Positions 11,471-23,661 of a DNA stretch of 64,000 bases are shown one piece after another. The position numbers and the translations under genes are program-made. The DNA lies in assembly GCF_026151205.1 (NCBI RefSeq), contig NC_087076.1:20702828-20766827 (forward strand). Direction: 5' to 3'. Under the pieces are notes generated by a model. The model was not told the origin of the DNA. It saw only the letters and a list, made by a program, of their open reading frames with translations, and searched no databases. Position 1 is the stretch's first letter, and each line of letters begins with the position of its first letter. This DNA comes from Bolinopsis microptera (lineage: Eukaryota; Ctenophora; Tentaculata; Lobata; Bolinopsidae).

Positions 11471-12150
11471 GTAAGTGTGTGAGTCCGCACGTGTCATTGT
11501 GTGTAAGTGTGTGAATCCGCACGTGTCATTGTGTGTAAGTGTGTGAGTCCGCACGTGTCATTGTGTGTAAGTGTGTGAATCCGCACGTGTTATTGTGTGT
11601 AAGTGTGTGAGTCCGCACGTGTTATTGTGTGTAAGTGTGTGAGTCCGCACGTGTTATTGTGTGTAAGTGCGTGAGTCCGCACGTGTCATTGTGTGTAAGT
11701 GTGTGAGTCCGCACGTGTCATTGTGTGTAAGTGTGTGAGTCCGCACGTGTTATTGTGTGTAAGTGTGTGAGTCCGCACGTGTTATTGTGTGTAAGTGCGT
11801 GAGTCCGCACGTGTCATTGTGTGTAAGTGTGTGAGTCCGCACGTGTCATTGTGTGTAAGTGTGTGAGTCCGCACGTGTTATTGTGTGTAAGTGTGTGAGT
11901 CCGCACGTGTTATTGTATGTAAGTGTGTGAGTCCGCACGTGTTATTGTGTGTAAGTGTGTGAGTCCGCACGTGTTATTGTGTGTAAGTGCGTGAGTCCGC
12001 ACGTGTCATTGTGTGTAAGTGTGTGAGTCCGCACGTGTTATTGTATGTAAGTGTGTGAGTCCGCACGTGTTATTGTGTGTAAGTGTGTGAGTCCGCACGT
12101 GTTATTGTGTGTAAGTGCGTGAGTCCGCACGTGTCATTGTGTGTAAGTGT
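11471..12150. repeat. 32-bp minisatellite, about 21 copies
   Basis: The unit begins GTAAGTGTGTGAGTCCGCAC and continues GTGTCATTGTGT, with a period of exactly 32 bp. Variation is mostly T/C (GTGTTATT or GTGTCATT), G/A (GAGTCC or GAATCC) and GTGTGTAAG or GTATGTAAG. Blocks of variants recur, suggesting higher-order duplication. Each unit holds a CACGTG palindrome and a GTAAGT donor-like hexamer. There are no spacers, so this is not a CRISPR array. Confidence 0.95.
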
Positions 12151-13610
12151 GACATGCTGATTCTGAAACTTTTATTAATTTTATACGTTTACCTAAGTTA
12201 CAGAAAAAAGCATACTAAAAAGCTATATAAATAGTTAGCTCCTCTAAATGCTATCCTGCACTAAATCTTTGATGAAAACAAATTGAATAGATGCAGTTTG
12301 CAGTTTGGTATAATTTTAAAAAATCTGACCTCTGACTTTTGTTATTTAAAAAATGCACAAATTTTCAGAAGGTACATTTTAGGAGATAAGTTCATTAAAA
12401 TGTACAGGTTTAAACCCTCCTGTCACGATGAAAGTCGAACCCAGAGTGAGTTGCACTCGTCACTCACTGCAGTGACTATATCATACCCACAATTCAAGGG
12501 CTACATTTTCTTCCATCAGCTTGATAAGTTGAATCAGTAATAAAATGACACATAGTTTTTGAACGCCAAGGATAGGAACCGACTGGTCTGAGATTTTGGG
12601 TGCCGGATCGGAAATGTATTTTTGAAATTTCTAACCTTCGATCAAATATGAACGAATTTTTCATTTGTCCTAAAAGTTTTGAAATATCCAATCGACGGTC
12701 ATTTAAAAACTTGAAGTCTCTTCGTTCCTTTTTTTCCCACTTATCTCATGCTGTTCAACTAATTAACAACAACAAGAACAACAGCATAGCATAAAAGACA
12801 TGTGAATGTAATCTTGATGGAGCCATGATTGAGACAATTGATCAATGTTTAGCTTACCTCAGACTCCATTGTTAGTTAGCACAATTCATGGAGACTTTAG
12901 TCTATACGGAGATGCAAGAAACTTAAGAGGCTGTTATGGTGACTCGATAACTCGTACTCCGTTTTAGTTATACATACTAATTGCTATAATGAGTACGTAC
13001 CGTACGTATTTCGACTAATTGCAGCTTGTTTTGCGGTGCTATGCCGCTACTTTCATGTGTTATGCATATACTGATATAGGTCATATTCATATATTCAATG
13101 AATATAGGCACTACTTATTGTCTAATACACATAAACCGAAAACATAGATTGCATATTATACATAACAGTGGAAAAAAGAAATGCTGCCTCATATATCTTT
13201 TATAAATTGTGTAGGCGGCCGCTCAATCGCCTGATACATCAACATGGTGAATGGTCCTCAACCATTTATTGTTACCCATTTACATCTCTCAGCCCTATGC
13301 AAGACTTACTAGGATCTGTTCATAGCGATTATTGTAATCATTATGATTTTACTTAATTACCTTCTCGGACCTTATTTTTGGGACATTACGTGAACGCTGA
13401 TAGGAGCCCTTTAGCGTTCACATATTCATATCATCCTATTAAATACTTAAATATATTCTGATAAGGCAATTAGCTGTAGTGCCCTATATTACTTTATCAT
13501 AAACCATGGACTAAAAGCAATTCAGCAACGATATATTTTGCATTTCGTAGCAAATTTTATCACGATCTACGTGGTGTTTCGAGGTCTCAAGAACTAAAAT
13601 AAAACATTTA
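12151..13610. other. Non-coding stretch
   Basis: Short frames at 12283-12540, 12600-12794 and 13168-13356 lack domains and convincing splice context. Nothing else recognised. Confidence 0.35.
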
Positions 13611-14868
13611 GTACAGGGAAATCCGTCTGAAAAAATCGATTTGCCGACACACAAAGCTTACAAAGGATTTTTGACGTTTTTGAGTCCTAATAGGTGTCCT
13701 TTATGGCTGACCAACTTTTCCAAACTTTTCCACGTGTCTTAAGGCCACTTTTTGCCACTTTACCACTTTTTACCACCTTTCTTGTTTGTCAAATATCTTT
13801 AGTTGTGAACATCGTAGAAAGTTGCAAATTAAACGAGGGTGTTCATATTATCAAGAAGAAAAACTTTTTTTTTGAGACAATTTTTTCCTCAGATAATCAA
13901 TTATTTGGATAATTATCAATTAGCTAATCAGCAAAAATTTAAAAAATTTTTATTGGCTCTAAATGATTGGAATAGCTTAAAACACGGAGAAAAGTAGTTT
14001 TTAGAAAAACTTCGAAAATTGTTCACTTACATTTTTTTTCGAAATTTTTTTTCGCCAAAAGTTATCAAATTGCATGAAACGTAGAGAAAAATGCTTTTAA
14101 AAAAACTTCGTGAATTTTTGTTTTCAAGAATACTAAAATCACTTATATTTGTAGTTGGAGTTCAGTAAATCTCGGCAGATTTTAGTAATCAGGAATTATT
14201 AAATCGAAATAGATAAAAGGACTGAAACTGAAAAACGTTAACCACAGGATATGAGAGTTTTATAATTAACTAGAAAACCCGTGGTCACAGGGAGGAATTG
14301 CTAATAGTATTTTTTTGTTAGTAAGTTTAAATCGCGTCAAAATATCCTACACAACCGAAGATACAGCCGATTAAAATGTTGCTCGCAACGTAATATTGAA
14401 ACAAAACCGATAAAAATGACGTTAAAACAATCTTTGCACGTGCACGTGCGTGCAATAACCCCCGTTACCATGGTTACTTTGCAACTTCCTATTTCTCATC
14501 TGATTTGCACGTGGGCGGTCGTACAGAAATAATTCTTTGAATTATAGTAGAGATTACAGTATATCCTTATCGATTTTTACAGAAACTGCACCAAAGGCAC
14601 ATTTAAGATCGAGCCGATAGCCTGCTGTACTACGATAATATGTAATAAATAAGACATCTCTGAGTCCGTACCGTCAATCGTGCTAATCTGAACCAGCCTA
14701 CCTGGATTACCATCTACCTCTTCTTTTGATCATCAATAATTAGACCGAGTTGTGCAAGAAATATGATTCATCATAGCTCATATTGCATTTAGTGGGTGAT
14801 GTAAGTACTTATCGAGCTGTATTCAATCACAATAGTAATATACGACACAATACCTTTGTATTAAATGG

Positions 14869-16047
14869 CCCTTAATGCGGTATTTTTTTTTTTTATGTTG
14901 GGGCACCCACTTTACCTCCCTATTGGGAGGCTACGTCCGTCATTAGTGACTAACGTCTATTGGGGTTCCTCTGGTTGTAGGTGTCAGTAGGTTTGGGTCA
15001 CTTGGCATGGGCTAGTGATCCCGCCCCTCCAGAGGATAAAGCCTGGTGAGCGACGTTTCCCGTTAGGGAAACTGTCATAATGCTCGTTCACGGGAGAACA
15101 CCACCCATGCCTAGATGTTCTCCCGGGTACTCGATAGAACAGGCTGCCCCCTGTCATTCTAGTGGGCTGACAGGAACCTACCAGGCATGCCTGAGCCTCC
15201 GATGGAATTCACCCATATCTTTGTTGTTTTTGTGTTATATCTTTGTCTTTGCGCGGCTCAATTTCCGCGCTATACTAAAGTGCTGATTCACGAATTTACA
15301 TGCGATATTTGAATTTTGAGTAGACCCTTTTTTGTCGCAATTTGGCAATTTCTTTGTTCACGTAATTATTGCTAATTTTAAGTTTGCTGGTAATAATCTA
15401 AGTGCTATATCTCCAATAGCTGGCAGTTTGTCTGATTGTTAGATCCCCTCTAACTGGTAGCGGCCCTAAGGCTGGCAGTTTGTCTGATTGTTAGATCCCC
15501 TCTAACTGGTAGCGGCCCTAAGGCTGGCAGTTTGTCTGATTGTTAGATCCCCTCTAACTGGTAGCGGCCCTAAGGCGGCATGTGAGTGAATGAGTGAGTA
15601 ATAAAGTGAGGTGTAGGAGAAGTGGGGAAGAAAACATGAATATGAAAGTATGGTACACTGTTGCCAGCTGACTCACCAGCAACAATGCAAGTCCAAGAAG
15701 AAAGAAGGAGAGACACTGTCCGTTATCTGGGTGTGCCACCACCGACAGTGCTCCCACTTCTGTGGGGCCGAGGGTGTTGGCTCCAAGAACCAGCCGTGAG
15801 CGAACAGCGCCTGACCCCCTCTATGGTTAACTTTAGAATGACAGGACTATGCTTTTCTCCAGGCCAATCCGTTCAGTAACCAGCTGACCCAGCACCACCT
15901 CTGATGGAAGATGTGGTTCGGATTGGACTTCGCTAGGATTTGTCAGTTTTTCTGTAGACACTAATGCTCCCTCGAGGAAAGACATGAGCCCCGGCGAAGC
16001 TGACCAAAAACGTGGCAGGGATTCTCACCCTACCCTTAATGCGGTAT
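14869..16047 (-). mobile_element. 1.15-kb retroposon inserted in the foldback element, with 15-bp target-site duplication
   Basis: CCCTTAATGCGGTAT occurs at 14869-14883 and again at 16033-16047, a perfect 15-bp duplication. The insert begins with T11 (14884-14894), the poly(A) tail of a minus-strand element, so its 5' end is at 16032. It has no coding capacity. A 52-bp unit is repeated three times inside it. Its 5' about 370 bp are closely matched by 49975-50345 on the plus strand, so it belongs to a dispersed family, SINE-like or a LINE-mobilised non-autonomous element. Confidence 0.85.
15421..15576. repeat. 52-bp tandem repeat, three copies
   Basis: The unit starts TGGCAGTTTGTCTGATTGTT and recurs at 15421, 15473 and 15525 without visible differences, inside the retroposon. 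It could be a recent internal amplification. Confidence 0.95.
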
Positions 16048-18355
16048 ATGAAACGCTTTATACCTCGATAGACCCGGTATAGTTTATCACGAAAACGTCT
16101 ACTTGGCCTCATGGCTCATTTACAGCTCGAAGAAGGCAAGAAGAGACCATGGATACCAAGGAAGAGCTAGGAAGTAGGAAACAAGTGTAAATACACCTTC
16201 CAACATCTATTGTGACTTGTTTTCTATTGTTCTGCATACCACTTCATTCGCTATGCGAGATACCTCATACCTCAAATCACCCCCACATATGTCAGGGTTG
16301 GCTAAATTCAAAAAGAGTAATATACGGGCAAAGATAAGATCTAGATACGAGCGTCGGACATGGGCAAGAGCCGTGGGGTAGTCAAGAAACGGTAATGATT
16401 ATGCTGGTTTGCAATCCAGATGTTGTGAAGTAAAAAGACAGGTTCTTGCCGCAGGATATTTGGGGGCCATGATGATAAGCTCGGGATCAATGTGGGACGG
16501 ATCGAAGAACATTAAAATGAGCGAGTTGACATTTTAGGCTTTCTGATGTTTTCTCGCCTTCTTCGAGCTGTCAATGAGCCATGAGGACAAGTATAAGTTT
16601 TCGTGATACAGTAAAACCTCTCTATACCGGCCTTTCGCGGGAGAAACGAGAAGTGTACGGTATAGTCTATAGATTTATAGAAACACCCCGATAAAATTGA
16701 AATAGATGTGAATAAACGGCGAGCAAAATTTCAACCCGATACCGCAAGAAATGATTAACTTATAGCGTCTCAACCACAAAATAATTTTTTCCGAAAATTG
16801 CACTCTTAACCAGGAAATGCTCGATTACAAAAATGGGTATTCTCAAAATAATTTTTTTTGGTGTGGAAACGGTGCGCTAGAAGGTCACTGAACTGCCTAT
16901 GAGGTCATTTGGTCTGGACGGCACAAACCACTGTTTTGGTGTATGCCCCCTTAAGGGCCATATGATGTACACGTATTGTGTTTTATTGTGATAGTGTGAT
17001 TGAAAACAGCTCGATATTATTTACAGACCCATCAAATGCGATATGACTCATATTGCATTTGGTGGGTGATGTAATTATTATGAGCTATAATAAATCACAT
17101 TTCTTGCACAACTCGGTCTAATTATTGATGAAAAGAAGAGGTAGATGGTAATCCAGGTAGGCTGGTTCAGATTAGCACGATTGACGGTACAGACTCAGAG
17201 ATGTTTTATTTATTACATATTATCGTAGTACAGCAGGCTATCGGCTCGATCTTAAATGTGCCTTTGGTGCAGTTTCTGTAAAAATCGATAAGGATATACT
17301 GTAATTAATTATAAAACTCTCATATCCTGTGGTTTTTCAGTTTCAGTCCTTTTATCTATTTCGATTTAATAATTCCTGATTACTGAAATCTGCCGAGATT
17401 TATTGAACTCCAACTACAAATATAAGTGATTTTAGTATTCTTGAAAACAAAAATTCACGAAGTTTTTTTAAAAGCATTTTTATCTACGTTTCATGCAATT
17501 TGATAACTTTTGGCGAAAAAAAATTTCGAAAAAAAATGTAAGTGAAAAATTTTCGAAGTTTTTCTAAAAACTACTTTTCTCCGTGTTTTAAGCTATTCCA
17601 ATCATTTAGAGCCAATAAAAATTTTTTAAATTTTTGCTGATTAGCTATTTGATAATTATCCAATTAATTGATTATCTGAGGAAAAAATTGTCTCAACAAA
17701 AGTCTTTCTTCTTGATAATATGAACACCCTCGTTTAAACTGCAACTTTCTACGATGTTCACAACTAAAGATATTTGACAAACAAGAAAGGTGGTAAAAAG
17801 TGGTAAAGTGGCAAAAAGTGGCCTTAAGACACGTGGAAAAGTTTGGAAAAGTTGGTCAGCCATAAAGGACACCTATTAGGACTCAAAAACGTCAAAAATC
17901 CTTTGTAAGCTTTGTGTGTCGGCATGGCAAATCGATTTTTTCAGACGGATTTCCCTGTACTAATTGTATTACGACATGCTTCAACTTGTTCAATGTTCCA
18001 GGTAGACTGCAGTTTAGGCTAGTCGTACGACTGAAACAGTCTGGAAACCTTAGCTAACGAATAGTTGACATTATTTAGATAGGGCGTGTCTGTTTTACAA
18101 ATGAGCTTGATTTGGACTGCAGTTATAGACTGTTGACTAAAATCTGCAGTGGCAATGATCTGAATTTTAGCTAAGGAAAATATGACCTGCAAAAACACGA
18201 TTACTAGTTCCTAAGCTAATGCGATGGAAAGACAGAGATTCAAAACGGACATATTATGACAAAGAGCAAGGACGATTAAATGTCATTTTGCAACACTTAA
18301 TTTGTATGGTTTTGTAAATAGCACACTTTTGTTTTTACACACTGCTACCATCGTG

Positions 18356-21300
18356 ATGGATAACATTCCAAATCTTCGCGGAAACCAGCGAGTTATGAAA
18401 GATTATGCTGAGTTGAGGGCCAAAGAACAGGGTAAGTCTGTTTTGCTGCATAACTTGTGCCAACGTAGTGTTTGCGGTAATCGTCCCAAAAATCAAATTG
18501 ACCTAATAATGGACGACTGGGAGTTTCATAGCAATTGATGAGAGCTATTACATACTAGATTTTCTATGATAAGGCAATGCTGCATTGCCGTAATACACAA
18601 TATAATTTATAACACCAAAACTAGAAGCGTGAAGTTATGCCATATACGCTAGTAAAATTTTACTTTCGGCTTATTTGACGGCCACTGAAATTTTAACCTC
18701 ACCGGATTTATTTCAGTTTTTTGCTCCTCCTGCAGGCTAAACATAAGTTTTGAAACGTGTGACCTGAGAGGAAGGATTATACAAACTAATCGAACTGAAT
18801 TAGAATAACACTGCACCAGCAGCGTGAAGTTAAATACGCGAATCAAACTGCATGTAAAATACGATTACACCAGTTCGGCTGCACCTACGATTAATAATGT
18901 AATCGCATTCAATTTATACGCAGTTAGACTAACGTATGGGACCCTTACAACTCACGTTATAAACTCATCCAACTCCAAGAATAAACAGTATATATATACA
19001 CACACAATTTTCTTTCTACACAATAAAAGAATATATATATATTCATATTGGGGGAGGGCGAGGACTGAGGAGGGCCTATCTTAACTTCTTTAGATGGGTA
19101 TAATGGTTCACATGAAAGTTATGTGGTTCATGTTATGAAGCAGTCATGAAGATGATCAATTCCAAGGTTGTTAACTCTAAGTGGACTAAAATACACTCTA
19201 ACGTTCCATGGCTGATCTCTAAAATAGTAAAAGGAGTCCTTGCTGTTACACTGTATAACTATATGGTTTAAAGGTCACGTGTCACCAGGTCACGTGTCAT
19301 CGCATCAAAGCCCGCGCCCGGAATATACAAGCAATGTTTGTAAACCCTAATTACCGTACAAAGTCTCCACCCTCAAATATATATCTCATGCTGTCTACAC
19401 TTTTACTCTAGTTATGTCAATTTGACTGCATGTGTTGGACAATGTCATGACAGTTGCTTCTTCAATTTATTATGTCTTTTTGATCGTTTATTTTTTATTC
19501 TTTACCACTCTACTCTCTCACATTGGAAATTCAAATAAATGTTCATTTATTTGTGTGTTTTTAGTTTTACTATATTTGAAGCTGATGATGCTAATTTTTC
19601 GCTGCAAAATAAGATAGCAGTAGCACCTTACAAGCATTTCAGTTTGATACCTCATCGGACGTTATTTGAGCGGACATTGCGTGAACGGACATAATTTTGA
19701 GCAGACATTTTTCCAGTTAGCAAATTATTTTTTGATCGAATTTAATACAGTAAGGAAGATCAAGAAACTGAAAAGCAATCGTATTAAACAGTAAAAATGT
19801 TGACACAATTTAGTCCGATGATAGAAATTGAAATTGAACGAAATTAAAAAGTTGTCATATCCTAAACAATAAGTCCGTAGTGAAATACGTTTGCGTTTGG
19901 GGAAACATTTTAACGGACTTGGACGACCCTAAGACATAAGATAATACTACTACCACTTCATCTAATTCTAGTCCTACTCATCATATATCAATATGTACCG
20001 TCAAAAATAGACTGGATCGTATTAAAATTATCGCGATAGAAAATTCGCTCAGCAATTGGAGACCAATTTTTGTTTGTTTGATGTATTATGCAAAATTGTT
20101 AATTGTTGTACAATGTGCATTGTACATTGTACAACAATCTGATCACGTACAGTATTAAGTGTCTGGGTGATTATGATTGGTCATTGTGCTTCATCAGAAT
20201 TTAAAATAGTGATAGACTGTTGAATTGAATATGCCATGAATATCTACCCTAATGTTTACACTTGTTGGTCGGGACTCGGGCTTCTCTATGATGTCATTGT
20301 CAATATTTTTCTTCGTAAAATAGGGTCATCAAGAATTCGTAACATTTCTAAATTATTGTCATTCTCATATAATTCTTTAAGCAAATTAAACATTATAAAC
20401 AAGTTCTAACAATTTGATTTTCAGTAATGATTCTCGATGCTGGCGGGGAGACGGCTAAAGAGACAGTGCTCGTTACAGTCATGAAATCACTGTGGTATAC
20501 CGTGGCACTGTGGCTTCTCATCTGTTGTAGCTCGGTCATATTTATGGGAATTGAGGGAAACCACCAGAAACTGGTCCAATGGAGGACCTTGGAGGAGCTG
20601 GAGCAGTTTAACAAAAGTCTTTATAAGGTTACACTTACAGTTTCAAAATAAAGTATTCATTCAATCAATCCTTGCAACTAAATCTTTAGCTAGACAATTT
20701 TAATGCATGCTTTTGTCATTTCCGAGGAAAATGATAGTACATGATGGCAAATTATATATACTTTTGAACATACTTAACAACCAACAACATCATTAGTGGA
20801 TAACTAAAAATGAAGGCCCCAATGCTAAAAGTCTGCGAAATACAATAGGCCTACACGAGCACCTTGAAGAAGCAACTTACGTGAAGATAGCTGGGGCCCA
20901 GATGGATTTGAACTTCACAAACATACACAATCGGATGAAGGCTAACTGTAGTTTGGCGATTCATGATCTGAAGTCATGGCACAATATGACCCAATCCAGG
21001 GGTGATTCCTTTATGTATGCTGTCAGCATCTTATCAACAGTAGGCAAGTAGCTATTTATAAGGACCAGGACCAGGACCAGGACCAGGACCAAGACCAGGA
21101 CCAGGACCAGGACCAGGACCAGGACCAGGACCAGGACCAGGACCAGGACCAGGACCAGGACCAGGACCAGGACCAGGACCAGGACCAGGACCAGGACCAG
21201 GACCAGGACCAGGACCAGGACCAGGACCAGGACCAGGACCAGGACCAGAACTAAAATCTAAATATATCAATCTATGGTAAACATTTTTTGTCCTAGTTCT

Positions 21301-23307
21301 GGTCTTGGTCCTGGTCCTGGTCCTGGTCCTGGTCCTGAGGACCAGGACCAGGACCAGGACCAGGACCAGGACCAGAACCAGGACCAGGACCAGGACCAGG
21401 ACCAGGACCAGGACCAGGACCAGGACCAGGACCAGGACCAGGACCAGGACCAGGACCAGGACCAGGACCAGGACCAGGACCAGGACCAGGACCAAGACCA
21501 GGACCAGGACCAGGACCAGGACCAGGACCAGGACCAGGACCAGGACCAGGACCAGGACCAGGACCAGGACCAGGACCAGGACCAGGACCAGGACCAGGAC
21601 CAGAACTAGGACAAAAAATGTTTACCATAGATTGATATATTTAGATTTTAGTTCCATTATCACTTTCACTTTCAGGTTGGGGTGTTCACGTTCCACCGAA
21701 TCATTATTTGCGAGTAGGCACGTTAATCTATGCTATATTAGGTTTACCTCTCTTCACCGCATTTATAGGTATGTCACTTTTACGAAGCAGTTCATTGCTG
21801 ATCCCATTTTCCACAATCGTTATTCAAATTTGTATGTATATAATATGTACATATGATTTCTACATACAATGATTTATATTGATTTTTATTGTCGAAGATT
21901 CAATGCGAGATTTATCATGGAAAATAATTAGTAACCAATATGTCGGATTAATTATATCATTATTCTTAACCAGGTTATCAAATAGATTTCGTAAAACATG
22001 TGGAGAACTGCATGAAGAAAAATGAATTTGTAAAAAACTACTTGGGAGGCGGCACTACAATAAATGCTTGCATGGGCGTAGTCATGCTTACTGTCGCTCT
22101 AATCTACAGTAAGTGTACACTTACGTACTGATAAGGGATAGTTCACATATTACGTAATCAATATTTTAGCAATTTTTACCCCCCTCTCCCCTCCTGACAG
22201 CAATATTACGTAATCATGGCCTGACCCCCCCTCAGTCTCTAAGTCTACGTTTCATGCTACCCTGATGCTATCGTGATGAGCCGAAATAATTGTTATCATA
22301 TCCGGCCAAGCTGAAGCACCTTCTAACCTATTTACTTTATAGCCGGATATTCCGATATTCGATCAATTTCTAAATTTTATCATTATATCATAGTGAAATT
22401 GAGTGGAATTTAAATTAAAATATTGTCAAATTGTTATTATTCTAGAGAGTAAAAAATATAATTTTGATTACGTAATCAACAACCAAACCCAACCCCCCCC
22501 CCCCCCCCCTCCGTAATCAACCGTAAGCATTTGGAACCCCCCGGCCCCCCCCCCCTCGGCTGATTACGTAATATGTGAACGACCTCTAAATGTATAGACC
22601 ACTGATAAATTTAAAAGAGCACAATTCTGATGGATTGTGGTTACCAAATATATGAAAAATAAATTGAATAATTCCTATAAACTTCACCAAAAATGCAGGC
22701 AGGAGCTTTTTCCTCAACATTTTTTCGCTTAGGCAAAATAACTTTGATAATGGTTAACGAGGAGAAGAAAAACCCAGAGATACACCACGATCTAGCAGTT
22801 ATAGGAGAACTAGATCACTGGGACTACTTTACAACGATCTACTTCACCTTCCAGACCGTGTCCACCATAGGATTCGGAGACGAGTTTATCTACAGTCCTG
22901 AGAAAGGCACTATGAGTTTTATTAAACCTATCTTCATCATCTTATTCACGGCCTTCCTCATCGCTTTATTCGCTCACATATTTGGCAAAATACAAAGACG
23001 GATGGACAAAAAGGCAGCGAAAAAGAGCGTGGAATCGTCAATAGCGCTGCAAGGTATGTCCAAAAGTGTTAAAAAGGCGTCCCAAGCGGTAAACCACAAA
23101 ATGTTGTTTGGGTCCGACGAACCTTCCGAAATTCTGAAACGATTGCAAGCCCTTAGAGACGAGAATGGACAAAATGACGGTTTTGATGCAATGCTTATGG
23201 GGAGACACCGTGTACTTGCGAATAAAATTCACGAGGAGGGGGATGGAACGGACAACTCCCAGCCGAGTGATTCTCAACCAAGTTCTTCAATAAATACAGT
23301 AATTTGA
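18356..23307 (+). CDS. Two-pore-domain potassium (K2P) channel, six exons
   Basis: Exons: 18356-18431, 20425-20627, 20797-21043, 21676-21768, 21974-22108 and 22703-23307, total 1359 nt (452 aa) with consistent phases. Exon 2 holds TM1 (SLWYTVALWLLICCSSVIFM). Exon 3 holds the extracellular cap region and the first pore helix (SFMYAVSILSTV). Exon 4 completes filter 1 and TM2 (GVHVPPNHYLRVGTLIYAIL). Exon 5 is TM3. Exon 6 holds pore 2 with filter TIGFGD, TM4 and a basic cytosolic tail. The product should be a plasma-membrane leak K+ channel working as a dimer. Filter 1 reads TVGWG, unusual at the aromatic position. Intron 3 (21044-21675) uses a GC donor (AG/GCAAGT) and splits filter 1. Exon 1 rests only on frame and splice fit; translation could instead begin at 20427. 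Confidence 0.85.
18432..20424 (+). other. Intron 1 of the K2P gene
   Basis: Starts gtaagt and ends tttgattttcag. It contains a short palindromic run at about 20103-20137 built from TTGTACAATG and CATTGTACAA, and otherwise AT-rich sequence without recognised elements. Confidence 0.5.
21059..21654. repeat. Inverted hexanucleotide (AGGACC)n arrays filling K2P intron 3
   Basis: An (AGGACC)n array of about 31 copies (21059-21247) is followed by a unique 56-bp spacer (about 21248-21303), about five units in the opposite orientation (TGGTCC), and then about 44 more AGGACC copies (to about 21602). The spacer reappears as its reverse complement at 21599-21654. The transcript of this intron could fold into a very long GC-rich hairpin. 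The array starts 15 nt after the GC donor. Confidence 0.95.
22141..22580. mobile_element. MITE-like element in K2P intron 5
   Basis: GTTCACATATTACGTAATCA at 22141-22160 is repeated as its exact reverse complement at 22561-22580 (20-bp perfect terminal inverted repeats). Further ATTACGTAAT palindromes and poly-C tracts (about 22492-22510 and 22545-22555) lie inside. No clear target-site duplication seen. About 440 bp, non-coding. Confidence 0.6.
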
Positions 23308-23655
23308 AGAAAGAAATTTCATTGTTTCTAATCGAACTTATCGAAATTTTTTTGAGACGGTTTAAGTTTAAGTTTAAATCAAACACGATTTTTATTTATT
23401 TATTTTGTATTATAAATTTAGACGGATATTTTGTGACACTTCGAAAATCAATGTTAAACGATTTAAGGCTTGGGATGATCAGGATCAATTATAAATTCTT
23501 AAATTACACTAAGTCGATTTTGAAACTAAATATGGCAGTTTTTTCTTCTACACGAAAAGCTGCACTGGTTACACTTACTGTTAGTACAGTTAAGATCATA
23601 CTAATTCCTTCAAATAGAACGCGAATCAGCCTCCTTAACAACAATTATGAATTAG

Positions 23656-23661
23656 AATAAA
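23656..23661 (+). promoter_or_regulatory. Polyadenylation signal AATAAA, probably of the K2P gene
   Basis: Canonical hexamer about 350 bp after the K2P stop codon; it would give a compact 3' UTR. Confidence 0.45.

Larger units (their letters stand above)
13611..17960. mobile_element. Foldback DNA element with about 1-kb inverted repeats and TA flanks
   Basis: The left end starts GTACAGGGAAATCCGTCTGA, and the right end is its reverse complement ending at 17960. Both ends are flanked by TA (13609-13610 and 17961-17962), as expected for a TA-targeting DNA transposon. The inverted arms run from 13611 to about 14870 and from about 16950 to 17960 with only scattered mismatches. The left arm carries an extra segment of about 285 bp (about 14268-14553) not present in the right arm. 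A second, shorter inverted pair lies in the loop (about 16055-16160 with 16545-16670). No transposase frame remains, so it would need factors supplied in trans. Confidence 0.85.

Noticed and set aside
11471-12150. CRISPR-like array
   Set aside because: Repeats are directly adjacent with no unique spacers, and the DNA is from an animal nucleus.
15554-15879. Short frames shared with 50250-50600 (MGALSVVAHPDNGQ)
   Set aside because: Shared because the DNA is a repeat family. The frames end at different points, show no domain and are broken by indels.
21052-21856. Long frames coding (GP)n, (DQ)n, (RT)n and (VL)n in both strands
   Set aside because: They are translations of the AGGACC hexanucleotide array inside a K2P intron.
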